From Rhynchonema sp. JSB1_4 (lineage: Eukaryota > Nematoda > Chromadorea > Monhysterida > Xyalidae): DNA of 64,000 nucleotides. The notes beneath the pieces are model-generated. The model saw nothing but the letters and a program-made list of their open reading frames with translations, had not been told where the DNA came from and ran no database searches. The position numbers were made by a program, and so were the translations under genes. Positions 24,301-34,620 of this stretch are shown in pieces; the first letter of the stretch is position 1, and every line of letters begins with the position of its first letter. Location of the stretch: positions 1-64,000 of the forward strand of contig JASAMV010008303.1 of assembly GCA_030248065.1 (NCBI GenBank), read 5' to 3'.

Positions 24301-27300
24301 CCATTTCCAGTTTCCAGTATGACTAAGGGCATATTGGAAAATGGAAATGAAACTGCAGCAGTCATGTTTTGACATGTGACAAAAAAATTTTATGTTACAC
24401 CCAAAACAATTGTGCTCGCGCAGCTGATTGGTCAGATTTCACACAGAAAATGTTTTGTTTCATTTCCATTTTCCATTTTCCAGTATGCCCTTAGTCATAA
24501 TGGAAATGGAAAACTTGGACATAGAATATTTTTTGCATTTCCATTTCCATTTTCCACTATGACTAAGGGCGCCCTAAACGATTGCCAGAAACAGTACATA
24601 TTCTATATTCACAAAAATCACCGAAAATCCCAAAATACAAAAAAGAAAAAATAGAGAAAAAAGCGCGAAACGAGCCCGACATCCGAATCAGTGCATTCAT
24701 TCAATCCAACCACACATACCGTATTCGCAGCAGCAGCAGCGCCCCCTTGGACCAAATCCTGCATCCCGATTGATTGTCGATTTTCATTCGCAAATTGCTG
24801 CATCATTGCGCGCAGCGGGTCAACCGGTGCCGACATTGCGTGTGGAGCGGACACGGGTGCTGGGCCAGGGTGAGCCATGCCCACTCCGTGGTAGGAACTG
24901 CACATGGATGCACCAACTCCACCGCCACTCGAGGCGTAGTCCGGTACTGGAATCGCAATACGAAATGTAGGAACCAGAATCTACAACTCAAGTTTACAAC
25001 AGTAATTAGGAACATCAACCAGTTAGGTGCCGCAGCCTGTGGCCTTCAGGTCGGTTGGGTGGTGTTGAAACCCCCGAAGAAAAACCCGAAAATCGAAAAC
25101 ACCGAAAACAACAACCCCGAAAAGTAGAAAATGTGTGAAAAACTGGTCCTTTTGTTGGAAAAGGTTACTCATGTAGATCGCGCGACGAAAAACGGGCACT
25201 GGTACAGTTCGGGATTAAGATCATGTGGTTCTCGTTTGGTCATGTCTTCCTGGCCGGTAGCCTAGGTAAGCCGGTGGCTTTTTCGGTTTTCAACGGGCGG
25301 GTTATGTGAACTTTGTACTGTGTGATATGTATCACTGAAATGTTTATTTGGTGGATGATACCACAGCAGAACTGACGACGTCTCAGTCTCTTCGATACAT
25401 CACATACTTTTTCCCAAGAACTAAATCGAAATGGTTGCTGCGAGTGCACGCGCAGTCAGAGAACACATCAAACACAAAATCTGACGCAGGAACAAATATT
25501 AAAACGATTGACTACAACTACCCAGTTTCCAGGTCTTATGTGGTTCGCTATGTGAAAGACAGATTAATTGCAGCTCAATGTGGTATCGGACTAAGTCTAT
25601 GCCTAGTTTCGGCATAAGGATTTGGCTTAGGCTCCCACTTAATATTGGGTCTAGGGCCTAGACCCAATATTAAGTGGGTACCTAAGCCAAATCCTTATGC
25701 CGAAAACAAAGCCCGAAAGTGCCATAGTGCCTCAGGATTCGGAAAGGCAATTTCCATCCAGTGAATGGCCGACGAATACCATCGCAGATGTTTCACACGA
25801 CCATATAAATAAGTGACAAAGTTGCAGAAGGACGTTAGCATCCAAATGAACAAAAACAGAACAAAGACCAATCAACCAAACTTTGACAGCAACAAGGCAT
25901 CAAACATCCGGGTCACACACAACAACTCACATCCCAGCGAACTGCCGTCCCCTCCGTGCCCGTAGAACGAATGCGGCAACATCGGTGGTGGCATCGTACC
26001 CAATTGTCCCTGATGTAGCAAGGCCGATTGTGCCACAGCTGCCTGTTGCGCGTGCGCCATCGCGAGCAGAAACGGCAGACTCGCCGCCGTCGGATCCTTC
26101 GGTGCTGTTTGTTCTGCGAGAAGTCTTTTTTTTAATTTTTTGGTTACTTATTTGAGGAATTTTGATTTGTTTTTTCTAGCGACCTGACCGTTGTTCGACA
26201 ATAGCTTTGTAGGCGATCAAAAACATTTTGCACCTTGTTTTATGTTGATGCATTAAACAAAAATTAAACAGTGGCACTTCTGGCTTATAATAATGTGATG
26301 AAATCATCTCGTCAAACAAAGTCGTTGAACACATATGTACAGTATATTAGTTTTGGCGCTCATTTGGGGCTGATGTGTTCGACGACTTTCTTTGACGAGA
26401 TGATTTAACGACAAAAGTATCAGCCACACTCACACATTCTCCAAGCATTTCATAAGTGACGACAATAAAATCAAAGCAATTTCGGTTCAATATAAAAATG
26501 AATCAAACCAATTTTTTTGTGAGAGCCCGGCGTTTTCCAGGCGAACTATCTCCAAAAATATTTAAATATTTCTTTTCAAATTCAGCTATATGTAGCTGTG
26601 AGAACGAAGCAATCCGTGAAGAACCCATTCTCGCATCACAAGAAACTCTCAAATTCACTCAGAAATAACGCACCATGTTGCTGCTCGTGTTTCTCTTTCT
26701 GCTCTTCCAGCAGTTTCTGGTATTTCTCATTCAATTCGCGATACCGCCGGTCCAGGTCCTCGCATTTCCGTTCGGTCTGATCAAGTTTTCGACTGCTGGT
26801 CGCAACATCGCCGCGCAATTTCTCGTTCTCCGATCGCAACGCCTCGTAACCTGTTTGAAGGATGACAATAAAATTATTATTTTTCTTTGCGATGAATATA
26901 ACGCTGAGAAAGTTAAACGAAAACGCACTTTGCGAGTGCTGTTTCGACAATTTATCATACGTTTCCTGAATGGCATGTATGGCCACTTTCTGTGGCTCGG
27001 TGGCCGCCAACGTCACCGAGCGCAACATCGCCTCCAAAGATGCCATATCGACTGCCGGTGCTGCTGGGGGTGGTGGTATGGCCTGAAATTTACGGTTTAT
27101 GCAACAAAAAAAACAGAAAAAGTATGGGCGTGTGCTTTGTGGGCAGGTCAGGTGTGCGAACCAAACGCATGGCGCGTGGAGGGCGTTAGCGGTTTCGACT
27201 ATAGTTGCGGATGGAAAAGAACCTGGTCCGTTTTTTTGGACCGAAAATAAACTTCTGTGAAAAAACGGGCAAAATTTTCTAATATTTTTGCCAAAAAAAT

Positions 27301-30300
27301 CATGTTTTTGGCCCTTATTTTTTAACGTTCTGGAGGTTCGTCAATGCCTAAGTGCCATCTAGAGGATCAGAACGAGGTAACTTGGAGAGTTGGAGCAGTT
27401 TACATGTCTTCAATAGCACATAGTATCTTTGCACCATGCTTCATATCAGTCTTTAGGGTCAAATTACCCTGTACCTGTTATTTGATACCCTGCACTGGAA
27501 TATCCTCTCGAAATTTTTCGTTTTTTTTCGGTTTTTTTGTACAAAATATAAAGAACCGGTTTTTTGTGTCTTGTGGACGTTGTCCGATGGCGAGGCACGA
27601 CGCGGACCGATTTACCACTGAATTCATGGCAAAAGTTGACGTTTCGGGAGCAACAAGGACCCTTATCAAGACAAGCCGACAAACATGCACACAAACACAA
27701 CAACCAACAAGACAATTGCAAAAAAAAGACAGTAAAATCCCCCCGACTGACCCACCTGGTGTTGAACATGGCTTGGTGTGGTCTCGGCAGCGAAGAACGC
27801 ACTGGCACTGGTCGCGTTCGACACATTCTGATCATCCAGCTGACGTCCGTTGTCCATTCCTCCTCCGAATTGGGTCTGCAAAAAAAGTCAGTTCTTTCGG
27901 CACAAGCAGAGATCACAGGATCGATCAGATCAGACCCAGGTGGATCCAGGAACGTGGACGGGCCGGCGGAGAATAGTGTAAACCAGCCTTACTTTGCAGT
28001 CAAAGACCATGCCGTAGCACCCTGAATTCTTGCACACCTAAAATGTTTGGGTTACTGTAGCCGCGTCTCGCGTTGTTTGCTTGTGAAAGCGCCAAGATCA
28101 TGAAACATTTAGCGCGCGTTTGTGCGTGTGTTGTTTATCGGCTTTACGCACAAAGCGCGCGAGACGTGGCTACAGTTACCCGAAAAATTTGGGTGTGTAA
28201 GAATTCATCGTGATATGGTATGGTCTAAGTCTGCAAAGCACGGCTGGTTTGCATTTAGTTTCTGGTCCGGAGGGGGAACAGGCGGTACCCCATTTTTTCG
28301 GAAGGGAACCGCCATACCTAGCTGGGGGAAAAGGGGAAGACCCAAATTTGAGAAAAGTCATTTTTTGAGGTCGAAAACTTGACGCATTTTTGCCACTTTT
28401 TGGAAAAACTCAATAAAAAGGGTATTTTGGCGATTTTTGACAACATTGACCTGAACATCACTCAATTATAAGCAATGTTATAACTTTTCATGGCAAAAAA
28501 TCGATGTTTTTCGACCTCATTTTCCCAAAAATCGCCCCAGCCATAATACGTATTTTTACGAGTTTTTCGGCGAAAATTTGGAAAAAGCACAATTTTTGCC
28601 TCATTTTTTGGCCAAATTGTATCACAAAAACGGTGTTCTTTACCTTTTGAGTGACCAAAATCATACCTCTCACGTTTCCGGTCCCAACCCCGCATCATAT
28701 CTCTCACACATGGACCTGCCACTGCGCTGCCCGAGGGGGACAACTCTCCCCCCACCCCAGGAACTATACTGGCGGAAACCGATCACTTGGTGGCAGAGGC
28801 AGGCGGCATCAGAGTTCGGTTGGAGACAAAAAGGAAAAAATCTTTTAGGGAAGATACTGTGCCACTACCACTGCCCAGTGTAGGTCCTGGTCCGGTAGAG
28901 GAAATTAGTGTACCTCCCTACTTTTTTGGAGGGGAAATTACCCTGGGGGAAGGGGGGGAAGACCCAAAATCAGGAAAAAGTCACTTTTTGAGGAAGAAAA
29001 TTTGACCTATTTTTACCCCTTTTTGGAAAAAATTCTTCATAAAAAGGGTATTTTAGCGACACAGGCTACCCCCCCCCCACCTCCAACACTGATACCTACT
29101 GCACCATGCCAAACATGAATGGGTTACCTACTGTACCCGCACCAGGCGAGGGGAATACCTACTGTACTGGGCGCCAGTGCTGTGGCTGGGGGGGGGGGTC
29201 CCCCCCAATGGTACCCTACTCGCCCCGGCCTGGTACGCTACCCCCTACCCGCCCCGCTCTGGTACCCTACCCCCCTACCCGCCCCGCCTTGGTACCCTAC
29301 CCGCCCCGATTTTTACCCCCAAAATGCCCATTTTTCGGTCAAAAATGCCCAAATTTCGACCGAAAACCCTAAAAAGTGCAAAAAAATCTCGCGCTGCGCG
29401 CGATATATGTACTTTTTAGTACATAAAAACAGGCACCCGAAAAAACTTGTGTTGTACCCTACCCGCCCCGAAAAATATCCCCCTCCCCCCCAAACCGTAT
29501 TTCCCCCCAAAATCCGAGGTACACTACCGTTTTGTCGGAAATAGTACCAGGGGGGTCTATTTTTTCACTGGGGTCATTTTGGGGTGGTTCAATTTATGGG
29601 GGGGGGGTGGGTTTCAATTATTGGGGGGGTTATATTTTTCAATTGTCCCCCCGACGAAAAAAATCGGTGTTAATGATTCCAATAAAAATGGCTTGTTTTC
29701 GGTATTTTCTAACTTTAACAGCGGCAATTATGCTTAAAAAGCTGTATTCTGTTGTGTACGCAAGTTTAAACTACGTTTGACGCAACAACACAGCCTTACC
29801 GTACCACTAATCTGTGGTACGGTGAAGGTTGGGGTGGGGTTCTATTAATGGGGGGGTCAATTAATGGGGGGTTCTATTTTTGATTTCGAGCCATTTAGGG
29901 GGGTTTAATTAATGGGGGGGGGGGTCAATTAATGGGGGGTTCTATTTCCGACAATACGGTACCCCCTACCAGCCCCGATTTTTTCCACTTATGTACCCTA
30001 CCTACCCGCCCCCAGTGTTCGAGGTACTCTGGAGGGGGCATACCTACTGTACCGCGCTCGGAGAGGGGGATACCTACTGTACCAGAGCCGATGGCCTGGG
30101 GGGGGTTATGTACCCAGGGGCAGTGGTGTCGTTGAGAAATCGAAATTTTCCCATACCCAGCCCAATTTTCGGGAAATTTCCCATACATACCCCCAAAAAT
30201 CAAAAATTTCCCATACCAGGGGGGGGTTTCTCCAAAAACTCAAAAATTTCCCATACCCGAGGGTGGGGGTTTTGAAAAAATGACCCCAAAGGAGTACTAA

Positions 30301-32136
30301 AAATGCCAAAAATTGGTCTAAAAAGTGCTTAAAACAGAGTTTTCTTGCGGCAGCAAGCGATTTTTGACATTTTTGGAAAAAAAGGCCAATTTTGGTACTT
30401 CTCGGGGTCAAAAAGTCATTTCTTAGGGGTGCTTGTTCCAAAAGTGAAAAATTTCCCATACCCCATACCCCCGGCCGATTTCCCATACCCCATACCAGGG
30501 GGGTAACCCCCCCCAACCCCCCCCTAACGACACCACTGGTTGGGGGGGTTAGGTTTTTGGGTGAAAATTTTTAATGTGTTTATTATGTGTGGAATCGTGT
30601 GAAAACGTAGTATTTGCGCGCGTTGCGCGCGAATTTTGGGTAATTTGAGGTAAAAAAACACTGATTTTACACTAATTTTGGCCATTTTGGTTAAAAATTG
30701 GCACTTTTGGGGCAAAATCGGGGGGATACCTACTGTACCGGGGTGAAAATCGGGGGGATACCTACTGTACCATGCCAAACATCGGGGGGATACCTACTGT
30801 ACCAGGCGAGGGGGATACCTACTGTCAGTGTGGTGGCAGGCCAATCGACCCAAGATACCCTAGGGGGGGGGAAGGTTTCGGACTTACTCGAGATACCCCC
30901 CAGAGGCTACCCAAGATACCCCTATGGTCCGTCAAAAGGCGAAAAAAGGCCGTTTTTTGCATGCAATTTTACTGCAAAACTGGCCTAAAAATGGGTGTTT
31001 TTTGACATTTTTGCCGAAAATTGGCCTAAAATGACCATTTTTAGGTGTTTGCGCGCGGAGCGCGCGATTTTTAGGGGTTCCGAGGTCGAAAAACACCGAT
31101 TTTTGCCTTTGAAAAGCATAAATCTACTTACTCGAGATACCCTTTGGGGTCGGCTCGAGATCAGTGTAGTTCCTGGGGGGGGAGGGGGGGGGTCCCCCCC
31201 CTAAGGTACACTAACCGCCGCGACCAAGGTACACTAGTACACTAACCGCCGCGCCAGGTACACTAACCGCCTCAATTTTTGCCTAAAATAGGCATTTTTA
31301 GGCCTAAAATGGGCATTTTTAGGCCAAAAATGGGTGATTTTTAGGTCAATGATGTCAAAAGTGGCCAAAATACCCGTTTTATTGAGAATTTTTTCGAAAA
31401 AGGGGCAAAAATCGGTCAAATTTTCTACCTCAAAAAGTGACTTTTTCCTGAATTTGGGTCTTCCCCCCCCCCCCTTCCCCCCAGGGAGGTACACTAACCG
31501 CCGCACGGAAAAAAGGGGTAGGTACGCTAACCGCCGCGCCGGACCAGGAACTACACTGCTCGAGATAGATACCCTTCCCCCCCCCATCCCCCCCCTAAGG
31601 GTTGACTCGAGATAGATACCCCTTAGGGGGGGAATCCCCCCCCCATCCCCCCCCAGCCACTACAGTGCCTACTGTACTGGGGGGGACCCCCCCCACCTCC
31701 AACACTGCCCGCCCCGCCAAAGTAGCCACAGCACTGCTGGGCGCTACACCCAAACCCCCACCTCCAACACTGCCGGGCGAGGGGGCGATACTGTACCTTT
31801 GTGGCACCTCATCCCCACCAGCCACAGCACTGCTTCAAACGCCAGCCGAATCAGAAGACATGAAACGAAGATGAAGGAACCGACCGTGTCTCGCATTTCC
31901 CCAAAGCGCCGCTGTCCGCCTGACTGGTTCAGCACGCCTGCCAACCTCGACGTGATGTATCTCGATCCCTGATTTCCGCCGCCGCTCCTGAATTTAGCTA
32001 TACTTTGTTAATTTTTTATAAAAAATGGAGACATTGATTGACAAACCAACCACGATCTGTCTGCCGCTCCGCTCTGGCTACCAAACGATGAATTGTGCAG
32101 AGATTTAGCTGTCGGATTGCCTTGACGCTTTTCCAT
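9370..32136 (-). CDS. npp-9: Nup358/RanBP2-type nucleoporin (NPP-9-like), about 34 exons
   Basis: ATG at 32136-32134, 4 nt after a TTTCAG; stop at 9372-9370. Exons (high-low): 32136-32051, 31987-31885, 27875-27756, 27082-26929, 26850-26674, 26113-25931, 24946-24720, 23995-23873, 23469-23380, 23320-23164, 23094-22966, 22651-22533, 18691-18599, 18510-18373, 17741-17625, 17556-17454, 17385-17244, 17168-16990, 16598-16458, 16297-16151, 15972-15830, 15259-15092, 14095-13958, 13830-13714, 13624-13528, 12874-12748, 12380-12170, 11898-11817, 11742-11647, 11507-11377, 11002-10832, one unresolved near 10600-10790, 10443-10321, 10030-9827, 9504-9370. Phases agree throughout except at the unresolved exon. 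About 1,550 codons. Order: Gly/Asn-rich N-terminus, coiled coil (exons 4-5), Ala/Gln- and FG-type regions, Ran-binding domain 1 (18691-17454), RanBP2 zinc finger 1, FG region, Ran-binding domain 2 (15259-13528), zinc finger 2, an acidic linker, a divergent third PH-like/Ran-binding region (10443-9827), acidic tail. Known role of the family: cytoplasmic filaments of the nuclear pore, binding Ran-GTP. No TPR or cyclophilin domain is seen, as I recall for nematode NPP-9. Confidence 0.82.
11213..11581. repeat. Inverted repeat pair flanking a single nucleoporin exon
   Basis: Arms at about 11213-11258 and 11537-11581 share GCGTATAGTCCAGCCAC and, after four differing bases, TCATGAGACGACTTTTTT in reverse complement. 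Between them lies exon 11507-11377 of the nucleoporin gene, which joins its neighbours in phase on both sides. The arms are therefore in the two introns flanking this exon. They may be two copies of a MITE or one element that captured an exon. Confidence 0.7.
13305..13322. repeat. (TATG)n microsatellite
   Basis: About four tandem TATG units in a nucleoporin intron, followed by a C/G-rich stretch with no exon. Confidence 0.8.
17244..17385 (-). other. RanBP2 zinc finger 1 (domain note)
   Basis: The exon ends within [15 protein letters not shown] and the next exon (from 17168) supplies CACC, giving W-x-C-x2-C-x10-C-x2-C, the RanBP2-type zinc finger. The second finger spans exons 12874-12748 and 12380-12170 with the same spacing (WECTSC...CVSC) and an intron at the same place in the finger. 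Each finger follows a Ran-binding domain through a linker starting NTPQKP, so finger plus domain look like a duplicated module. Confidence 0.85.
18088..18340. mobile_element. Second copy of the long-stem foldback MITE
   Basis: The arms begin TTTCGTTGCCTCATGC and end GCATGAGCCAGCGAAA, with the inner stem ACACACAGTCAACAAGCCACGC. It is homologous to 4348-4618 but shorter on the left arm (about 20 bp missing). It lies in a nucleoporin intron between the second and third exons of Ran-binding domain 1. Confidence 0.7.
18843..19640. repeat. Foldback repeat with C4GA4-type arms and TTAGGC-bearing tandem core
   Basis: The left arm (18843-18980) is an array of CCCCGAAAAA units and the right arm (19520-19640) is its reverse complement. 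Inside these, sequence around GGTGGGTATTCATG (19011) pairs with CATGAATACCC (19480). Between them, at 19104-19420, are about four tandem units of roughly 90 bp, each with two or three TTAGGC followed by CAGCCAGGAAGAC. A partial relative lies at 25058-25290. All is inside the 3.8 kb nucleoporin intron 22532-18692. Confidence 0.7.
20392..20890. repeat. Nested foldback within the 19764-22488 element
   Basis: TTCATCTGCATACTTGGAGG at about 20388 pairs with CCTCCAAGTATGCAGATGAA at about 20866, and the pairing continues inward (TTTTCGCTTCCGTC / GACGGAAGCGAAAA). The opposite arm of the host element (about 21300-21320) runs straight through the site, so this piece is an insertion. Target duplication not resolved. 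Confidence 0.6.
21744..22284. mobile_element. piggyBac-like MITE with a resolved empty site
   Basis: 541 bp, ends AGGGGCCACGACATTATTAT / ATAATAATGTCGCGCCCCCT, with TTAA at 21740-21743 and 22285-22288. The opposite arm of the surrounding foldback carries the uninterrupted site with a single TTAA at 19965-19968. Its interior is itself a long hairpin (arms about 21900-22000 and 22065-22170, e.g. GCGAAACATTT / AAATGTTTCGC). Confidence 0.88.
23484..23712. mobile_element. 229-bp foldback MITE
   Basis: Ends GGTCGATTTATAC and GTATAAACCGACC pair, with inner stems rich in GGCAGTCA / TGACTGCC-like words. It lies in a nucleoporin intron between exons 23995-23873 and 23469-23380. No clear target duplication. 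Confidence 0.6.
24236..24574. mobile_element. PIF/Harbinger-like MITE
   Basis: 339 bp, perfect-looking ends GGGCGCCCTTAGTCATAG / CTATGACTAAGGGCGCCC with TAA on both sides (24233-24235, 24575-24577). A 3-bp TAA/TTA duplication with GGG ends fits PIF/Harbinger. A second inverted pair (GGGCATATTGG / CCAGTATGCCC) sits inside at 24327-24490 and looks like a further copy of the same end. Non-coding, in a nucleoporin intron. Confidence 0.72.
25607..25705. repeat. Near-perfect 99-bp palindrome with almost no loop
   Basis: TTTCGGCATAAGGATTTGGC on the left is matched by GCCAAATCCTTATGCCGAAA on the right; the arms meet around CTAGGGCCTAG. Only a couple of mismatches near the middle of each arm. It lies in the nucleoporin intron 25930-24947, next to TTAGGC-like words. 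Confidence 0.85.
26300..26406. mobile_element. Foldback MITE at the outer edge of the giant palindrome
   Basis: AAATCATCTCGTCAAACAAAG and CTTTCTTTGACGAGATGATTT pair across a loop of about 45 bp. The left arm of the giant palindrome ends inside this element: the right arm keeps only half of it (about 59667-59733). Confidence 0.7.
28024..28208. mobile_element. Foldback MITE shared by both palindrome arms
   Basis: TGAATTCTTGCACACC and GGTGTGTAAGAATTCA bound it, with inner stems GTAGCCGCGTCTCGCG / CGCGAGACGTGGCTAC. The reverse-complement copy is at about 57895-58080. No gene inside; it lies in nucleoporin intron 2. Confidence 0.65.
28250..29174. repeat. Left part of the hAT-derived repeat nest in nucleoporin intron 2
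   Basis: Contains several CAGTG-type ends (CCAGGAACTATACTG at 28757, CAGTGTAGGTCCTGG at 28876, CCACCTCCAACACTG near 29078) and GAAGACCCAAA...AAAAAGTCA blocks also found at 730-910. Individual elements cannot be paired with target duplications here. Short ORFs are present but made of repeat DNA. The homologous right-arm stretch is 56909-57850. Confidence 0.6.
30121..30538. mobile_element. hAT-like element, CAGTGGTGTCGTT ends, left arm only
   Basis: CAGTGGTGTCGTT and AACGACACCACTG-type ends are inverted. The body has repeats of AAATTTCCCATACC. The right arm runs across the corresponding place (about 55590-55610) without it. Target duplication is hidden by G-runs. Confidence 0.65.
30826..31667. 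mobile_element. hAT-like element, second level of the nest, left arm only
   Basis: CAGTGTGGTGGC at the left end and GCCACTACAGTG at the right, flanked by an exact 8-bp duplication CCTACTGT (30818-30825, 31668-31675). The interior has repeats of CTCGAGATACCC and contains the element 31162-31558. Ends are imperfect, so the duplication is the main support. Confidence 0.75.
31162..31558. mobile_element. hAT-type element, CAGTGTAGT-end family, innermost
   Basis: CAGTGTAGTTCCTGG and CCAGGAACTACACTG with exact duplication CTCGAGAT (31154-31161, 31559-31566). Interior: AGGTACACTAACCGCC units and the TTTTTAGGCC-rich block. Same family as 688-1466 and 55968-56355. Confidence 0.87.
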
Positions 32137-32145
32137 TGATCTGAA
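32051..32145 (-). promoter_or_regulatory. First nucleoporin exon with candidate trans-splice acceptor; head-to-head gene boundary
   Basis: Reading the minus strand, TTTCAG lies at 32146-32141 and the ATG begins at 32136. No upstream exon in frame is needed because the ORF opens here, so the TTTCAG may be a spliced-leader acceptor. The L12 gene starts at 32482 on the other strand, leaving about 345 bp for both 5' regions. The same arrangement is conserved in the right arm (54818-54828). Confidence 0.5.
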
Positions 32146-32481
32146 ATCTGCACGGATGTGTTGTGGACTTCAATTTCTGACCTCAAAACAGAGAACAAAA
32201 ACCCAAAAAATGAAATGACCGTCCGTCCGAGAATTGTCACTGAAGAGATTAAAAAAGAAAAGAAAAAGAAAAAATTTGGAAAGTTTCACAATTTTGGGCC
32301 TGGGGGCTTTGTTTTCTTGAAGTTTGTCAGTTTATTTTCCTCGCCCAATCTTAATATTCATGTTTTGTTGTTTCAAAGCGTCGTGAGTTTCCAGGTGAAG
32401 CAAATTCGGCAAATTCTGCGGCGCACAAACCCAATTTTTCACGAGCAAAACACTTCTTCTTCGAAACTGTTGAACAGAACA

Positions 32482-34620
32482 ATGAACAACACGTTGGTTT
32501 ATCGTCGAGTTGCTCTCAACATTCGTCAGTCATTTCGGATCCGTTCGCGTTGTGTTGCGAGCTGTTCAACGCTTGGACAATCACAGATCTCACTGAAAGT
32601 GACAAATTTGCAAAAACTGCGCCGATTCTCCTCTGACGTCGCCGCAGCCGAAGTCCCCGCGCCAACGCCAGATTCCGAAGCCAAGCAATTCAGTCCGAAA
32701 ATCACGTCAATTGTTGATCAAATCGCTTCACTGACGCTCGTTGAAGTCGCCGATCTGAACGATGCATTGAAAGTTTGTTCGTGTTTTTTTTTTTCGCTGA
32801 AACACAAATTGCAGCACAATTTGGCTGAAATTAGAAGAAAATCGCTGCCGTTACAGCAACGTCTGAAGCTTCCCGACACTCCAATGGTGGGCGCTGGCAT
32901 GATGATGGCGACACAGGCTGCTGCGCCCGGTGGCTCTCAGGTTTGTGACGTTTCTTTCATTTTTTATGCGAGTCCTGAGTCCATGAGCCGAGTGCTCATG
33001 TCCAGAGGTCAGAGAGCTTTTGCCTTTTCCTTCCACGATTTTTTCAATGAACGTTACATTTATCAAGCAACCATTTTTATCTTTCGATTTTTACAGTCAG
33101 CGGACCAAGCGGTAAGATATCCAAACAAATGTTGCTTCATTCATTGATCGTTGCGAGCGTCTGTTTTGTGGTTTTGGTGGTGGTTTTATCTTGTCGCGCC
33201 ATGATGTGACTGTCGCGTATTTTGTTTTGTCTGTCAGCGACCGCTTGATGAAAATTAAAGGAACGAAAGAATTTCCAAGTTTAATTTCAGGCCGCCGCAT
33301 CAGCAGCCGAGGATATCGTTCCAGAAAAAGTGAATTTCTCCATCATTCTGCAAGCGCTCGCTGATGAGTCGAAAAAGATTGCGTTGATCAAGGAAATCAA
33401 GAAAGTGGTGCCGGGATTGAATCTCGTTCAGGTCTGTTGTGTTTCTTTCTTGTTTATGAAATTGCGAAGATTTCTCTGATGGCGACGGCGAGCAGTTAAA
33501 TTGTCGGGTTTGAGAATATCTGTCTGGCGAAACATTTTTGAGCGCTTTTATTATTTGAGCAGGCGTCGGCATGCTTTTCATCAAGCCTATAGTTGCGGAT
33601 GGAATCGTTTTTTTCGTGAAAAAAAACGGTTTTTTTCGACGGTTTCTGGAGATGAAAAAAAACAGAAAAAACCGCAGCTGCCTAGAAACTTTTTCAGAAG
33701 CATGTTTTTTGTAGATTTTTCGCTAACTTCAGAAAATATTTTGAAAAATACCTCTATACAAAAGGCGCGAGGTGTAAAAATGTGTCAATAACACTCCGGC
33801 GCTGGGCAAACTAACGTTAACATAGGCCGAAAACACGTTATTTTGGGCTCCCTTATCCTCATGCACCACGATTCTTTGTCGAGTTTTTTTCGGAAATTTT
33901 TCCAAATATTTAAAAACAGTGTAATAAAGCCATATGTCGTGTTTGTCTTTTTTGTCGAAAATGGCGTTCTTCGCTTCAAGAATAGAAGTGATATGATTCC
34001 AGCGGCTGGCTCCTGTCGAGCTATTTTCTGACATTCTGGGGATCGTTTTTGCAAATATTTTCTCAGTCAATTTGAGCAATCCTCGCTGCGCTGACGAAAT
34101 ACAGATTCCAACACTGTACAACCTGGTCATAGACCAGGCTTTTTTGCCATTTGAGGTTTTTAATTTGCCTTTTCGATTTCGAGCCAGGTGGCGATTATCA
34201 CCGGTTGCATATTGCAAGGAGGTTCTGCAATAGGATCCTTAGTTTAATCTATGAAAAATTTTCTCCAAAAAAACTGAAATTTGCGCTGGGCGCGAAAATT
34301 CACGACTTTTTTTCCTTCAAAATGCAAAAATCGCTTCTGACATCACCACTTCAATTTCGAAATCGACACTTGTGCTTTGGGGTCAACTGGCGATTTTCGC
34401 CGTTGGCCTTTTTAAAAAACTCACAGACACAAGCCATCAGATTGTATGTTTGTGATTTCATTTGCGCGTGGGCAATCAAACCGATCTTCCCTTGTTGTTT
34501 CAGGCAAAGAAATTCGTCGAAGCTCTCCCTGCCACGGTGAAGGACGACATCACACAAGCCGAAGCTGATGAACTCAAAAAACAACTGGAAGATGCTGGTG
34601 GAAAAGTGGAAGTGAAATAA
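32482..34620 (+). CDS. mrpl-12: Mitochondrial ribosomal protein L12 (bL12m), left-arm copy
   Basis: Five exons: 32482-32772, 32857-32940, 33097-33111 (only 15 bp), 33291-33431 and 34504-34620 (stop TAA); all junctions in phase 0. 215 residues. The N-terminal about 50 residues are Arg/Ser-rich without acids and end RRFSS, a typical mitochondrial presequence cleavage motif. Then comes the L7/L12 dimerisation region (IVDQIASLTLVEVADLN), an Ala-rich hinge, and the C-terminal domain with IALIKEIK, PGLNLVQAKKFVE and ending GGKVEVK, which binds translation factors on the mitochondrial ribosome stalk. Length suits the family. The second copy in the right arm is also intact and differs at R21C and E57D. 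Confidence 0.93.

Larger units (their letters stand above)
29175..31736. mobile_element. Composite hAT-type element, outermost of a three-level nest
   Basis: Starts CAGTGCTGTGGCTGG and ends GCCACAGCACTG, with an exact 8-bp duplication CTGGGCGC (29167-29174, 31737-31744). The interior has tandem CTACCCGCCCCG-type units, ATTAATGGGGGG repeats and GATACCTACTGTACC repeats, plus insertions at 30121-30538, 30826-31667 and 31162-31558. The orthologous insertion in the right arm is 55229-56900 with the complementary duplication GCGCCCAG. Confidence 0.85.

Noticed and set aside
28250..31870. CRISPR-like array from regularly spaced GATACCTACTGTACC repeats
   Set aside because: Spacing is irregular, the DNA is eukaryotic and intronic, and no associated genes exist.
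31602..31874. Pro-rich ORF (and similar ones at 268-564, 29106-29544, 55091-55431, 56348-56969)
   Set aside because: They are translations of C/G-rich minisatellite inside hAT-type elements, open on several frames and both strands.
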